A stretch of DNA of 64,000 nt from Fictibacillus nanhaiensis (GTDB lineage: Bacteria; Bacillota; Bacilli; Bacillales; Fictibacillaceae), in contig NZ_JAMBOD010000008.1 in NCBI RefSeq assembly GCF_023715445.1, positions 114,649 through 178,648 of the forward strand. Reading direction: 5' to 3'. A program made the position numbers and the translations under genes. Below the pieces are notes generated by a model that did no database searches, was not told where the DNA came from, and saw only the letters and a list, made by a program, of their open reading frames with translations. This document shows, in pieces, positions 33,060 through 42,291 of the stretch. Each line of letters opens with the position of its first letter. Positions within the stretch are counted from its first letter, which is position 1.

Positions 33060-35186
33060 TTATTTTTTCTTCTTTTGTTTTTTTAATTCTACCTCATACG
33101 TAAAATCAACTGAATTTTTGTCATCTGCTGGAGCAGCGTATGATGTAATCATATAGTTGTTACCGTTTTGGAATAGTTGTTTTAAATTCAACGCATCTTC
33201 TTCTGTAACATTAAATGGATCGATCGTTACAACTTTATAATTTGTCTTCGCACCTTTTTTGTTTCCAACTTCTCTTTCGTTAATAAATGTTACTGTGTAC
33301 TCAACATACTTCTTCATAAGCTCGTTCATAGACATGAAAGCATCTGTAGATTCACCATCATTAGTAAATCCAATTTCAGGAATAGCGATATTGTCAATGA
33401 ACCAACCAGAGTCATTGTAGCCCCAGTCTGTTAAGTAACGGAAGGAGATTAGAACTTTTTGACCAGCGTATTCACTAAGATCAAAAGTTTCTTGTTTCCA
33501 ATCTTCATAATGTCCTGTAAATCCAGGTAGATTTTCTTTAATTTTCGGATACCCTTCTTCAACTACATCACTTCGTGTATTTTCATTTGCTAAGCTCTTC
33601 CAAGTCTCTCCGTTATCTGTCGAAACTTGGACTGCACCAAAATCCCATTGTTCTTCGATGTCAATGAAGTTATCAAATTTCAAGGTCGCAGAATCTACGG
33701 CGGAAAGGTCAGCTTCAAAAATCAGTGCGTTATCTGCTTCATCTCCTGCGTTACCCCAAAGTACATTATTATCGGAATCCACAGGATCTTTAACAGATTT
33801 CCATGGAACCGGTAAGAAATCAACTCCATCAAATGTGATGTTACGAATCTTATCTTGGAAATCTAGTTTTTTGAAGTCACCGCCCCAAGCTGGAACGCCT
33901 TCTTTTTCATATGTTTTAGCAGATTCATAGTCAACAGTCTTACCGCGTTTTGTTCCGTCATTGTCTACTGCAAGATCACGAAGATCGATAGAATCAAAGT
34001 TATATTTCCCACCGCCAACAGCATCTGAATCTAATGCAAGGGCTGTAATAAAGTTTTGATAAACTTCCGTAAATGTTTCTTTATAACCATGTTTTTGAAG
34101 TGTTTGATTTATTCCATCAATTCCAACGACATCACTCGTAGCTAAATCACGAATAAATTCTTGTCCAAACTTGTCATTCATATAAAGAGTAAATAAATAA
34201 ACTTGTCCATAATCCGCAATTGTTTCTGGTCCAGTTTCCGCACGTACGTGCTCATCCCAGTTAACAAGCGAGTTCTCTGGATGGTCCAAATAGAAGTTAA
34301 TGGAACGGTCATCGTGTCCATATCCTCCAAGGTACTCAGAGAATGTAGACATACCTTCGTTAATCCACGTTTCCTCTGCACCATCGTTGTCAGCATGGAT
34401 CAAGTGCTGTAATTCATGAATTGTTGTTCCAAAGAAAGTACTTTCAAGTCTCGTTTCCCAGCTGTTCGTATCGATTGTAATAATGTTACGGTCGATATAA
34501 TTTTCTAGTGTCTGCCAGAAGAAACCAGCTACAAAGAATGGATAAGACGGATCTTCATAGTTGTCATCTTTAATGTTATCAACTAGCATGATTACCTTGT
34601 CACTGCCTTCATAGTATCCAGCAGGCACGTAACTGCCAGCTAATGGTGATTTTGATCCATCATGAACATCAGGTGTTCCAAAGAACGCCGTTGCCTTCGG
34701 ATAGATGTTGCTGTCGAATTCATCACGAAGCTTGTCCACTTGTTCTTGTGTTACAACATGGGCTGGACGAGAATCTCCTTCTGGGAATGCAAGATCATTC
34801 GCAACCCAGATTTCTACGTTTTCACCGACACTGCGAAGAGTAAATTGCTTAAATGCTAAGCCACGGTCTAAAAAAAACTTTGTCCCGCCGTCATATGTAA
34901 ACGAACTTTCTGCCGCTTCATTTGCATCTGACTCTGTCTCATTAAAGTTGATATTCTTAGCTTGTTCAGCAATCGATGTTTCTGCTTGTTTCAAATAGGA
35001 CTCATTTTCGGATAGCTTATTCAAGTAACCATCAATATCTACACGATCCCCATAGCGTTCTACATCCCACTTCGGTGCACTTTTCGTAGATTCAGCTGAT
35101 ACAGATGCTGGAGATCCAACAGTTGGGCTGAACAATGATAATGCTAGTGCACTTGTTGACAAAACTGCTAAAAACTTTTTTTTCAT
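33060..35186 (-). CDS. Immune inhibitor A-like secreted metalloprotease (peptidase M6)
   Basis: A 708-residue secreted zinc protease. It has a Sec signal peptide ending near SPASVSAES, a pro-region, then the zinc motif HELQHLIHAD with the third ligand region ETWINEGMSTFSEYLGGYGHDD. The C-terminal half holds a jelly-roll type domain (FDNFIDIEEQWDFGAVQVSTDNGETW, FRYLTDWGYNDSGWFIDNIAI) as in immune inhibitor A proteins, which degrade host antibacterial peptides and matrix proteins in B. cereus and B. thuringiensis. The start has AGGGGGATAGGG before it. It stands alone with its own terminator. In a soil organism general proteolysis is the simpler reading. Confidence 0.9.
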   Translation of the reverse strand: MKKKFLAVLSTSALALSLFSPTVGSPASVSAESTKSAPKWDVERYGDRVDIDGYLNKLSENESYLKQAETSIAEQAKNINFNETESDANEAAESSFTYDGGTKFFLDRGLAFKQFTLRSVGENVEIWVANDLAFPEGDSRPAHVVTQEQVDKLRDEFDSNIYPKATAFFGTPDVHDGSKSPLAGSYVPAGYYEGSDKVIMLVDNIKDDNYEDPSYPFFVAGFFWQTLENYIDRNIITIDTNSWETRLESTFFGTTIHELQHLIHADNDGAEETWINEGMSTFSEYLGGYGHDDRSINFYLDHPENSLVNWDEHVRAETGPETIADYGQVYLFTLYMNDKFGQEFIRDLATSDVVGIDGINQTLQKHGYKETFTEVYQNFITALALDSDAVGGGKYNFDSIDLRDLAVDNDGTKRGKTVDYESAKTYEKEGVPAWGGDFKKLDFQDKIRNITFDGVDFLPVPWKSVKDPVDSDNNVLWGNAGDEADNALIFEADLSAVDSATLKFDNFIDIEEQWDFGAVQVSTDNGETWKSLANENTRSDVVEEGYPKIKENLPGFTGHYEDWKQETFDLSEYAGQKVLISFRYLTDWGYNDSGWFIDNIAIPEIGFTNDGESTDAFMSMNELMKKYVEYTVTFINEREVGNKKGAKTNYKVVTIDPFNVTEEDALNLKQLFQNGNNYMITSYAAPADDKNSVDFTYEVELKKQKKKK

Positions 35187-35622
35187 TTCCCTATCCCCCT
35201 AAAAATGTTTTTACTACAAAAATATCTTAACATACACAAAATTCTGACAAAAGAGGGAAGTTCTAGTTGTTTTTGGCACTTTCGACATTTCAAAGCAATA
35301 GATACAATGTATTAGTAATAAAGAATTATTGATTCGACAAAAATAACATTATATCCGCATTATCAATGTCGATAAATTAGTTCTAAAGTCTCGCTCCGGA
35401 CTAATGTGTGATTCTTCTTTATTCTCTTTAGTTTAAATTTTGCCAAGACATTTTGTTGAAATTGTTGGCTAAATACATGAAAGGTCAGCTGATCTTCATT
35501 CATTTTTTTCACCCACGTTCATAACTCGCGTATTAACCAAGGCAATTTAATGTGAATCAGAAAAGAAATTGTGTAAGCTGTACACATCATAAATTACTTT
35601 TTAGACAGGGATGAGATGTGAG
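35187..35622. other. Gene-free divergent region before the DHA2 exporter
   Basis: AT-rich and without a credible gene. The one clear element is the inverted repeat TGTGTA-N5-TACACA (35570-35586) about 36 bp before the exporter start, which looks like a TetR- or MarR-type operator. A weak minus-strand promoter for the protease may be TTGTCA-15-TAAGAT at about 35221-35247. No regulator gene is adjacent. Confidence 0.45.
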
Positions 35623-37050
35623 ATGCAAGCAACACAAACTTATAAACAGTCAACGATTGTAACACTGCTTCTTGCTGGTACGTTTATTGCAATCTTAAAC
35701 CAAACGCTGATGATCACGGCGATACCGCCTATTATGGAAGAGATGAATATAACAGCGAACAGCGCACAATGGCTGACGACCGTTTTTATGCTCGTTAACG
35801 GCATCATGATTCCAGTCAGTGCATTTTTATTAGAGCGATTTACCACAAGGCAACTGTTTCTCTCAGCTATGGGTATATTTGCTTTTGGTACACTTGTTGC
35901 CGGGCTGGCTCCAAATTTTGAAATGCTCCTCCTCGGACGGGTAATCCAGTCAAGTGGAGCTGGTGTTATGCTACCTCTTATGCAAACTGTATTTCTCATG
36001 ATTTTTCCGGTGAACAAGCGCGGATCTGCGATGGGATTAGTCGGGCTCGTGATTTCTTTTGCACCAGCCATTGGTCCAGCTTTGTCAGGCTGGATAACCT
36101 CTCATTATTCGTGGAGGCTGCTGTTCTTTATAATTCTGCCGATTGCAATCATCGATATAATCATCGCTTTTTTTGCCTTGAAAAATGTAACGGAGACGGT
36201 AAAAACGAGGGTTGATATTTTATCCATCATCCTGTCTTCGTTTGGTTTTGGCGGATTGCTTTATGGATTTACATGCGCAGGGAACTTAGGGTGGACAGAT
36301 TCAGGTACTCTTCTATGGCTTGGAATTGGCGTCGTGGCACTCTTACTGTTTATCACAAGACAACTCCGGTTAAAGCATCCAATGCTCGAGTTTCGTGTGT
36401 TTGCAAACTCTATCTTTCCGCTCACGGTTATCATTGGGATGATCACATTTATGGGTCTGATTGGAGCTGAGACGATTATTCCGCTATTCATGCAAAACAT
36501 GAGGGACTTCACAGCATTTGAGGCAGGTTTAGCTCTTTTACCGGGAGCATTGCTCACAGGACTTTTATCACCCATTACAGGCAGACTCTTCGACAAATTT
36601 GGGGCAAGATGGCTTGCTTTTACAGGCTTAACGATTATTACAGGCTCATCCTTTGCATTGTCAACACTCAGCCCATCTACATCATTTACGTTTATTACGG
36701 TCATGTATAGTGTCCGTATGCTGGGATTAGGGATGGTAATGATGCCGGTAGCGACCGCAGGATTGAACCGTCTGCCAAAGCGATTGATTCCACATGGGGC
36801 AGCGATGGACAATACAATGAAAATGATTGCTGCTTCAGTAGGTACAGCGATTTTAGTCACCGTCATGACAACCGCTGCTGGTAATGCAGCTGCAAACCCG
36901 GATATCTCCTACCCTGATATGTACGGAGCAAATATGGCTTTCATCGTAGTTTCTGTTTTATCCTTAATAGGGCTCATTATTTCTTTTTTTATTAAAAATG
37001 AAAAGGCTGAAGAGGATCAAGTGGAAGGCAGCAAACAACAATCACTTTGA
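35623..37050 (+). CDS. DHA2 family multidrug exporter (MFS)
   Basis: A 475-residue major facilitator with 14 hydrophobic segments, DHA2 (EmrB/LmrB) type: FIAILNQTLMITAIPPIMEEMNI, AQWLTTVFMLVNGIMIPVSAFLLERFTTR, LLLGRVIQSSGAGVMLPLMQTVFL (motif C region near PAIGPALSGWI) and SWRLLFFIILP. It should export drugs or lipophilic ions by proton antiport. Three ATGs cluster at the start; the first (35611) touches the AGGG and cannot use it, so 35623 is preferred with moderate certainty. A 17-bp inverted repeat lies upstream. The gene is single and shares a two-way terminator with the GntP gene. Confidence 0.9.
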   Translation: MQATQTYKQSTIVTLLLAGTFIAILNQTLMITAIPPIMEEMNITANSAQWLTTVFMLVNGIMIPVSAFLLERFTTRQLFLSAMGIFAFGTLVAGLAPNFEMLLLGRVIQSSGAGVMLPLMQTVFLMIFPVNKRGSAMGLVGLVISFAPAIGPALSGWITSHYSWRLLFFIILPIAIIDIIIAFFALKNVTETVKTRVDILSIILSSFGFGGLLYGFTCAGNLGWTDSGTLLWLGIGVVALLLFITRQLRLKHPMLEFRVFANSIFPLTVIIGMITFMGLIGAETIIPLFMQNMRDFTAFEAGLALLPGALLTGLLSPITGRLFDKFGARWLAFTGLTIITGSSFALSTLSPSTSFTFITVMYSVRMLGLGMVMMPVATAGLNRLPKRLIPHGAAMDNTMKMIAASVGTAILVTVMTTAAGNAAANPDISYPDMYGANMAFIVVSVLSLIGLIISFFIKNEKAEEDQVEGSKQQSL

Positions 37051-37070
37051 AGCAAAATAATTAAGTATAT

Positions 37071-37112
37071 AAAAAAGATGCTCAAAATAAAACTAGAGCA
37101 TCTTTTTCTTCT
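37071..37112. terminator. Two-way terminator between exporter and GntP genes
   Basis: Stem AAAGATGCTC / GAGCATCTTT with flanking A and T runs on both sides, between convergent genes. Confidence 0.85.
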
Positions 37113-37128
37113 TTATTTAAATGTTTGT

Positions 37129-38502
37129 TTAAAAAATCATATTTGCAACGAGAAGTGAGATCAATCCTACAAACCAACAGATCGTTGTTGGTACAGACCA
37201 TACCATAATCTGTTCTTTTACATCTTTTATCCCTAGCATCCGATTGACCACCCAGAAAAGGCTATCGTTAAAATAAGAGAATACCATGGATCCCATCGCT
37301 GCAGCTTGAGCGGCTAATGCCATGTTCACATCAAGCTGTGAAAGGATCGGTGCTGAAATAGACGCCGCCGTGATCATCGCAACGGTTCCGCTACCTTGGA
37401 CTAGACGGACGATCGTCGCCACAAAGAATGGGATTAAAATCGCTGGCAATGCAAGGTCTGCAATACTTTCAGCAATATAGTTTCCAGCTCCGCTCTCACG
37501 AAGTACGTTCCCAAGCGCTCCACCTGCACCAGTTACAAGAAGGATAATCCCAGCTGTTTGGATACCTTCTTCCATTCTATCAAGAGATTCAGAACGGCTT
37601 AAGTTGCCCGCAAGGAAGTAGATAGCAGCGATTAAGCCAATGCTGACAGCAATAATCGGTTTACCAAGGAAAATCAAAATGCCGTAGAAACCAGTTGTTA
37701 ATTCGAGTGCAGTTAACGTTGTATTTAAAAAGATTAAAAGAATAGGCAGAACGATTGGCAAGAGTGAGCGGCCAAGGGATGGAAGGTCCTTTTCTCTTGC
37801 ACTTGCTAGCTCAATGAATTCTTGATAAGCTGCTTGTTTTTTTGGACGTGTGAAACCTAACTCAGAGTCGTCTGGTACTTGATAGATTCTTTTTCCTAAC
37901 CATTTTGCGTAAAGTACACCTGCTATCATAGTCGGTATTGCAAACATAAGACCAAGTGCAATCATAAGACCGATATCTACTCCAAAAATACCTGCTACAC
38001 CTAGCGGGCCAGGAGTTGGCGGTACTAAGGAGTGTGTGATCACAAGACCTACTGCTAATGCAACACCTAGTGAGATAACGGATTTTCCTGTCTTTTTAGA
38101 AAGAGCTTTTACAAGTGGATTTAAGATAACAAATGCTGAATCTACAAAGATTGGAATGGAAACGACATATCCCGCAATCGCCATCGCCCATTCTTCTTTT
38201 TTCTTTCCTACCGTTTTGATTAATGAATAAGCCAATGTTTCTGCAGCTCCAGATACTTCAAGGATTCGTCCGATCATAACCCCTAGACCGATCACGATAC
38301 CAATGGATGCCAACGTGCTTCCGAAACCTGCTGAAATGGTGTCTGCCACTTTACCAGGTTCCATTCCACCTACCAATCCTGCGATGGAAGCGGCAATAAT
38401 TAAAGCTAAAAATGCATGTACCTTTGTTTTTAATACAAGAAATATTAATGCAATAACACCAAGAACTAAACCAGCTACCATTTGTGCTCCTGAAACTTCC
38501 AT
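37129..38502 (-). CDS. GntP family gluconate-type permease
   Basis: A 457-residue inner-membrane symporter of the GntP family with about 12 hydrophobic segments: AGLVLGVIALIFLVLKTKVHAFLALIIAASIAGLVGG, VIGLGVMIGRILEVSGAAETLA, PIFVDSAFVILNPLVKALS and ALGLMFAIPTMIAGVLYAKWLG. GntP proteins take up gluconate and other sugar acids. It is the last gene of the DeoR - DUF1537 kinase - PdxA2 operon, so its substrate is probably a four-carbon sugar acid such as threonate or erythronate. A near-consensus cre box stands in the 93-bp gap before it. Confidence 0.92.
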   Translation of the reverse strand: MEVSGAQMVAGLVLGVIALIFLVLKTKVHAFLALIIAASIAGLVGGMEPGKVADTISAGFGSTLASIGIVIGLGVMIGRILEVSGAAETLAYSLIKTVGKKKEEWAMAIAGYVVSIPIFVDSAFVILNPLVKALSKKTGKSVISLGVALAVGLVITHSLVPPTPGPLGVAGIFGVDIGLMIALGLMFAIPTMIAGVLYAKWLGKRIYQVPDDSELGFTRPKKQAAYQEFIELASAREKDLPSLGRSLLPIVLPILLIFLNTTLTALELTTGFYGILIFLGKPIIAVSIGLIAAIYFLAGNLSRSESLDRMEEGIQTAGIILLVTGAGGALGNVLRESGAGNYIAESIADLALPAILIPFFVATIVRLVQGSGTVAMITAASISAPILSQLDVNMALAAQAAAMGSMVFSYFNDSLFWVVNRMLGIKDVKEQIMVWSVPTTICWFVGLISLLVANMIF

Positions 38503-38520
38503 GTTTATACCCCCCTATAA

Positions 38521-38534
38521 TGTAAGCGCTTTTA
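38521..38534. promoter_or_regulatory. cre-like box before the GntP gene
   Basis: TGTAAGCGCTTTTA matches the cre consensus at all but the thirteenth position. It lies 19 bp upstream of the GntP ATG and inside the operon, where CcpA could act as a roadblock. Confidence 0.55.
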
Positions 38535-38595
38535 TTTGTTTCAAATGATAGAGAAGGGCTCTTCACCCTTCACTATCATTTTCATTCAATCCTTC

Positions 38596-39615
38596 TTATA
38601 AGCTGTTCGCCGTGAATTTCGGTGCATATTGAGCTGCAAGTTTAATACATTCTTCCATGCTTATGCTTTCAGCGATATTTTTCCCTGCAATATCAAAGGC
38701 TGTTCCATGGTCTACAGAAGTTCTTAAGAAAGGCAAACCGTTTGTGATCGAAATCGTTCTATGAAAATCTGTCATCTTCGCTGCGATATGCCCTTGATCA
38801 TGGTATAGAGATAGTACAGCGTCATATTTTCCATTTAAAGCTTGGAAGAATACGGAGTCAGCCGGAACAGGACCAACTGCATCGATGCCGTCTGCAATAG
38901 CCATTTCAATACCTGGCTTAATCTGTTCTACTTCTTCCCAACCGAACAGACCACCTTCTCCGCTATGCGGGTTCAATCCAGCAACTGCCCATCTTCTGTT
39001 TTCAACGCCAAGGCGAGCAAGTGCTTTGTCACAGCGAATCAAGTAATCGTGTACGCGTTCTTTTGTCATCGCAGCAATAGCATCTTTCAATGATAAGTGG
39101 CGCGTTAAGAAGAAAATTCTCATGCCTTTTACTTCAAACATCGTTAACGGATCGTTTGAACCTGCTAATGCTTCAAGCATTTCCGTATGTCCGATATAAG
39201 GAACATTTGCTGCTTTAAGTGATTCTTTGTTGATTGGTGTTGTAGCAAGTGCTTTTACTTCCCCAGACTTTGCAAGCTCTACTGCTTTTTTGATGTATTC
39301 AAAAGCGCCTTGCCCGCCTTGAGCAGAAACTTCACCATATTGAAGCTGGTCCATATCAATATTGTTTAAATTGATCACATCAACTGTTCCTAGCTCATAC
39401 TTTCCTTCTGCTGGTGAGCTTACTTCATTAATCTTAAGGTCTGCCCCAACAATCGTGATCGCTTTTTCTAGTACAGCTGTATCCCCAATTACTAATGGTT
39501 TACAAACATCATAAATCTCTTTTTTAGCAAGAGATTTCATTGTGATTTCTGGTCCGATACCTGCAGGGTCACCCATTGGAATGGCAATAATCGCTCTTTC
39601 GTTTGCTGTTGTCAT
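38596..39615 (-). CDS. pdxA2: PdxA2-type 4-phosphate dehydrogenase (threonate/erythronate pathway)
   Basis: A 339-residue NAD-dependent dehydrogenase of the PdxA family: [94 protein letters not shown] and [13 protein letters not shown], with the metal-binding His residues in place. In vitamin B6 synthesis PdxA acts on 4-hydroxythreonine 4-phosphate. Next to a DUF1537 kinase it is instead the paralogue that oxidises and decarboxylates a C4 sugar acid 4-phosphate to dihydroxyacetone phosphate. That pathway is established for DUF1537 clusters; which acid is used here is not shown. Confidence 0.9.
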   Translation of the reverse strand: MTTANERAIIAIPMGDPAGIGPEITMKSLAKKEIYDVCKPLVIGDTAVLEKAITIVGADLKINEVSSPAEGKYELGTVDVINLNNIDMDQLQYGEVSAQGGQGAFEYIKKAVELAKSGEVKALATTPINKESLKAANVPYIGHTEMLEALAGSNDPLTMFEVKGMRIFFLTRHLSLKDAIAAMTKERVHDYLIRCDKALARLGVENRRWAVAGLNPHSGEGGLFGWEEVEQIKPGIEMAIADGIDAVGPVPADSVFFQALNGKYDAVLSLYHDQGHIAAKMTDFHRTISITNGLPFLRTSVDHGTAFDIAGKNIAESISMEECIKLAAQYAPKFTANSL

Positions 39616-39710
39616 GTTAAGTTCCTCCTTGGAATGTATCTTTTTAAATTTAGTGCTTTTTTAAAAAAATGTTGCTATTAGCTCTTTGTTGTAAAGCCAC
39701 TTCATTGATA

Positions 39711-39850
39711 AGTTGGTTGGAGCGGAAGGTGCGAGACTCCTGCGGGATTAGCGGGACAGGTGAGACCCTTGCAGGCTTGAAGAGCCTAAGGGGCTCACCG
39801 CACGCCCCGCGGAAAGCGAGCATCCTGGAGCGGAAATCAACTGCTTCCAA
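39711..39850. repeat. GC-rich intergenic repeat element E1
   Basis: About 140 bp bounded by AGTTGGTTGGAGCGGAAGG and GGAGCGGAAATCAACTGCTT, with GGTGCGAGACTCCTG and GCGGAAAGCGAGCATCCTGG inside. It is highly self-complementary and far richer in GC than its surroundings. E2 (44757) and E3 (49319) share these blocks. I recall similar elements in many Bacillaceae genomes. Confidence 0.85.
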
Positions 39851-39890
39851 TAAGCGACAAAGTACTATCAGCCAAAAATTTTTGTAAAAC

Positions 39891-41198
39891 TTAATTCACT
39901 TGTTTTGTAGACGTTTGATTGGCTAACAGATGCTTTATGATGGTGTGGATCGCTTTTTTGTCTCCAACCATGCCGCCCTTTGTAGCTAGCGGAATGCCAT
40001 CAAAATATCCACCGATGAACTCGCCATAAGCGACGAGCGGCAGCACCTCGTCTTTTAGTTTGATTCCTTCTGCTCTTCCTACCGAGCAAAGGGAAGCTGT
40101 AACATCGCCGCCACTTGAGAAGCATCCGCCGATTTCGTAAGAGGTTGATTGAATGACGATACGTGTAATTTTACCTAACCCGTCAGCGATTCGTTTCGCT
40201 AACTGATCTTGACTTACGCCTTGCTCATCAGCTAATCGTTTAAGATCTAAACGCTTGGCTGATGGTGAATTGGTCGTGATAATCAAAATGTCCTGCTGAC
40301 TGATTTGTTCTAAAGCTTGCTTTACGACACGATCAACTTCTTTTTCCCAGCTGTCTGAAATACTTGCCAGCTTACCTGCATCCACATAAACTGGAGTAGC
40401 ATTTGTTTTATCGATCAGGTAATTCAGTTGTTGTGCGCTTAACGATGTCACACTGCCAACAGTTACAATGATCTTCTTACTTAATGTGTGCTGACTCGTG
40501 TACGCTTTTGAGTAATAAGCGGTGAGTGGTCCCGGATCGACGGGTACTAGCTGATAGTCATCGATTAATGCCATCGCATGTGCTATATCTTCAATCTCTT
40601 CATCTGTCACCGCATCTAAAACAAGGATACGGTTCCCTTCTTGGATCTGTCTCTTCAAGTCTTGTAAGATGATCTCTTTTCCTTGAAGAACGGTTTCAAG
40701 GCCGAGATGAGCAACACGATGTTCACTTTGTTTTCTAATAATAGAAGGGACATAAGATTCAGTCAGTGGTGTTACCGGGTCCTTTGCAACATCTGTCGCC
40801 TGAACAGGTACACCATTTACTAAAAGATATCCGCCAGATGTGATACGGCTTGAATCAGGAAACGATGCTACTACAACAGCTATTGATTTTTCGCCTAGTT
40901 CATTTAGAACCGTATCAATTTCAATGCCGATATTTCCTCTTACCGTGCTGTCGATTCGCTTGCATATCACATCAGCACCCCAGTTTTTCAGGTTTTCAAG
41001 GGATTTTTTAATGCGCATTTCTGCAACATCTTTTCTGGAATATCGGCTGTCTGTGTCAATACAGACCGCGTTATAGCTGCCAGAGACAGGAGGCTGATCG
41101 TAATAAACCATAGTTGCTGCCTCAAATCCTTGTTTTACGAGTTTGACTCCGGTTGCGTTAGCACCTGTTAAATCATCCGCAATGACGCCGACTTTCAT
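39891..41198 (-). CDS. Four-carbon acid sugar kinase (DUF1537 family)
   Basis: A 435-residue kinase of the DUF1537 family (OtnK/DtnK/DenK): VGVIADDLTGANATGVKLVKQG at the start, ICKRIDSTVRGNIGIEIDTVL, DSSRITSGGYLLVNGVPV, then in the C-terminal nucleotide-binding half SVTSLSAQQ, SYEIGGCFSSGGDVTASLC and PLVAYGEFIGGYFDGIPLATKGGMVGD. It phosphorylates a four-carbon sugar acid at C4, giving the PdxA2 substrate. It overlaps the DeoR regulator gene by four bases. The gap to the next gene (276 bp) holds repeat E1. D-threonate, L-threonate and D-erythronate variants look alike, so the exact acid is open. Confidence 0.92.
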   Translation of the reverse strand: MKVGVIADDLTGANATGVKLVKQGFEAATMVYYDQPPVSGSYNAVCIDTDSRYSRKDVAEMRIKKSLENLKNWGADVICKRIDSTVRGNIGIEIDTVLNELGEKSIAVVVASFPDSSRITSGGYLLVNGVPVQATDVAKDPVTPLTESYVPSIIRKQSEHRVAHLGLETVLQGKEIILQDLKRQIQEGNRILVLDAVTDEEIEDIAHAMALIDDYQLVPVDPGPLTAYYSKAYTSQHTLSKKIIVTVGSVTSLSAQQLNYLIDKTNATPVYVDAGKLASISDSWEKEVDRVVKQALEQISQQDILIITTNSPSAKRLDLKRLADEQGVSQDQLAKRIADGLGKITRIVIQSTSYEIGGCFSSGGDVTASLCSVGRAEGIKLKDEVLPLVAYGEFIGGYFDGIPLATKGGMVGDKKAIHTIIKHLLANQTSTKQVN

Positions 41199-41968
41199 GA
41201 TTGCTCACCACCTTCAACGATTACAACATCCATATATTCATTTAATTTTTCTTCCGTTTCTGGGGTAATGTTATGGTCTGTGATCACCCCAGAAATCTGA
41301 TTAAGATCACATACTTTTGTAAGTGACTTCTGATCAAACTTGCTTGAATCTGCTACCAGCCATGTTTTTTCTGACGCTTCAATCATGAGCTGTTTTATGG
41401 AAGCCTTTTCAAATGTAGGTGCCGTAACACCTGCTTTAAAATCAATCGCATGGGCTCCTAGGAAAAATACATCCACATGAATGTTCTTCAGCATTTGTTC
41501 CGTTAGTGATCCAAATAATGAACCTACGTTATTTTGAAGCTCACCGCCTGTAACGATGACCTTCACATCCGTATCAATCAGTTCTGCTGCAATCCTTATG
41601 TCATTTGTAACAACCGTTATGGTCTTTTTACCTTTAAGCAGTTTTGCAATTTCTAATGTTGTTGTTCCCGAATCTAATAGGATCGTTGAGTGATCTTGAA
41701 TAAAGTCAATCGCTTTTTTGGCGATCAATTTCTTTTGGTCATTGAACTTACCTTCTTTGGAACGGAATGAAGATTCTACAACCAATGGTTTGCTTAAGAT
41801 CGCACCGCCATGCGTCCGAATGATCTTCTCGTTTTCTTCTAGGTAAGCAAGATCACGCCGGATCGTCATCGCTGATACATTCAATTGGCTGACAAGATCC
41901 TCTATTTCTATTTTTCCATTTGCACTTAATTGTTTAAGAATTTCATCTCTGCGTTCTTTAGGCATCAT
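41195..41968 (-). CDS. DeoR/GlpR family regulator of the C4 acid operon
   Basis: A 257-residue DeoR-type repressor: HTH in RRDEILKQLSANGKIEIEDLVSQLNVSAMTIRRDLAYLEENEKIIRTHGGA, then a DeoR sensor domain with DSGTTTLEIAKLLKGKKTITVVTNDIRIA, which binds sugar phosphates. AAAGGTG lies six bases before the ATG at 41968; in-frame ATGs upstream would sit on or before that site. It opens the operon with the DUF1537 kinase, PdxA2 and GntP. Three similar 15-mers at 41981, 42013 and 42044 bracket its promoter and are the probable operators, so it should repress itself and the operon. Confidence 0.9.
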   Translation of the reverse strand: MMPKERRDEILKQLSANGKIEIEDLVSQLNVSAMTIRRDLAYLEENEKIIRTHGGAILSKPLVVESSFRSKEGKFNDQKKLIAKKAIDFIQDHSTILLDSGTTTLEIAKLLKGKKTITVVTNDIRIAAELIDTDVKVIVTGGELQNNVGSLFGSLTEQMLKNIHVDVFFLGAHAIDFKAGVTAPTFEKASIKQLMIEASEKTWLVADSSKFDQKSLTKVCDLNQISGVITDHNITPETEEKLNEYMDVVIVEGGEQS

Positions 41969-41980
41969 TTTCATCACCTT

Positions 41981-42058
41981 TGTTAATTTCAAACACTTTA
42001 TATTCTATATATTGTTCTAAACAAACATAAATGTCAACACTTTTGTTTAAAACGAACA
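41981..42058. promoter_or_regulatory. Three phased 15-bp repeats with -35 box, DeoR control region
   Basis: TGTTAATTTCAAACA (41981-41995), TGTTCTAAACAAACA (42013-42027) and TGTTTAAAACGAACA (42044-42058) stand 32 and 31 bp apart, three helical turns, so on one DNA face. A consensus minus-strand -35, TTGACA (42037-42032), lies between the second and third. The -10 is poorly defined. Confidence 0.65.
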
Positions 42059-42115
42059 TTTTTTTATCGTTATTAGTGTACCGGCTGGGGTATTTTTAGC
42101 TAAATGAGGAATTAA

Positions 42116-42210
42116 ATCCACAAAAAATGGCCATGAATCCAAAAGTTTAAGTGGTCAATCCACAAGTTTTAGCCTCCAATCCAAAAGTTTTTGTACTTTA
42201 TCCACGAGAT
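42116..42210 (+). repeat. 21-bp-period tandem array, family 2, copy A
   Basis: Five units starting ATCCA or ATCCAM at 42116, 42137, 42158, 42179 and 42200: exactly 21 bp apart. The unit is about 12 conserved bases (ATCCACAAGTTT) plus nine variable ones. It lies between the DeoR control region and the pxpA terminator. It shares no sequence with family 1. Confidence 0.9.
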
Positions 42211-42246
42211 GTCATTTTCAGACTAATTTCGACACGCATCCTACAA

Positions 42247-42280
42247 TAAAAAAAGCCGGCTCATTTCTCATGAGTCAGCT
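42247..42280 (-). terminator. Terminator of pxpA
   Basis: On the minus strand AGCTGACTCA pairs imperfectly with TGAGCCGGCT and is followed by seven T, 11 bp after the pxpA stop. Confidence 0.75.
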
Positions 42281-42291
42281 TTTCGTCTTCA

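Noticed and set aside
36261..36866. 201-codon frame opposite the DHA2 exporter
   Set aside because: Antisense to a clear membrane protein; such frames are expected opposite hydrophobic genes.
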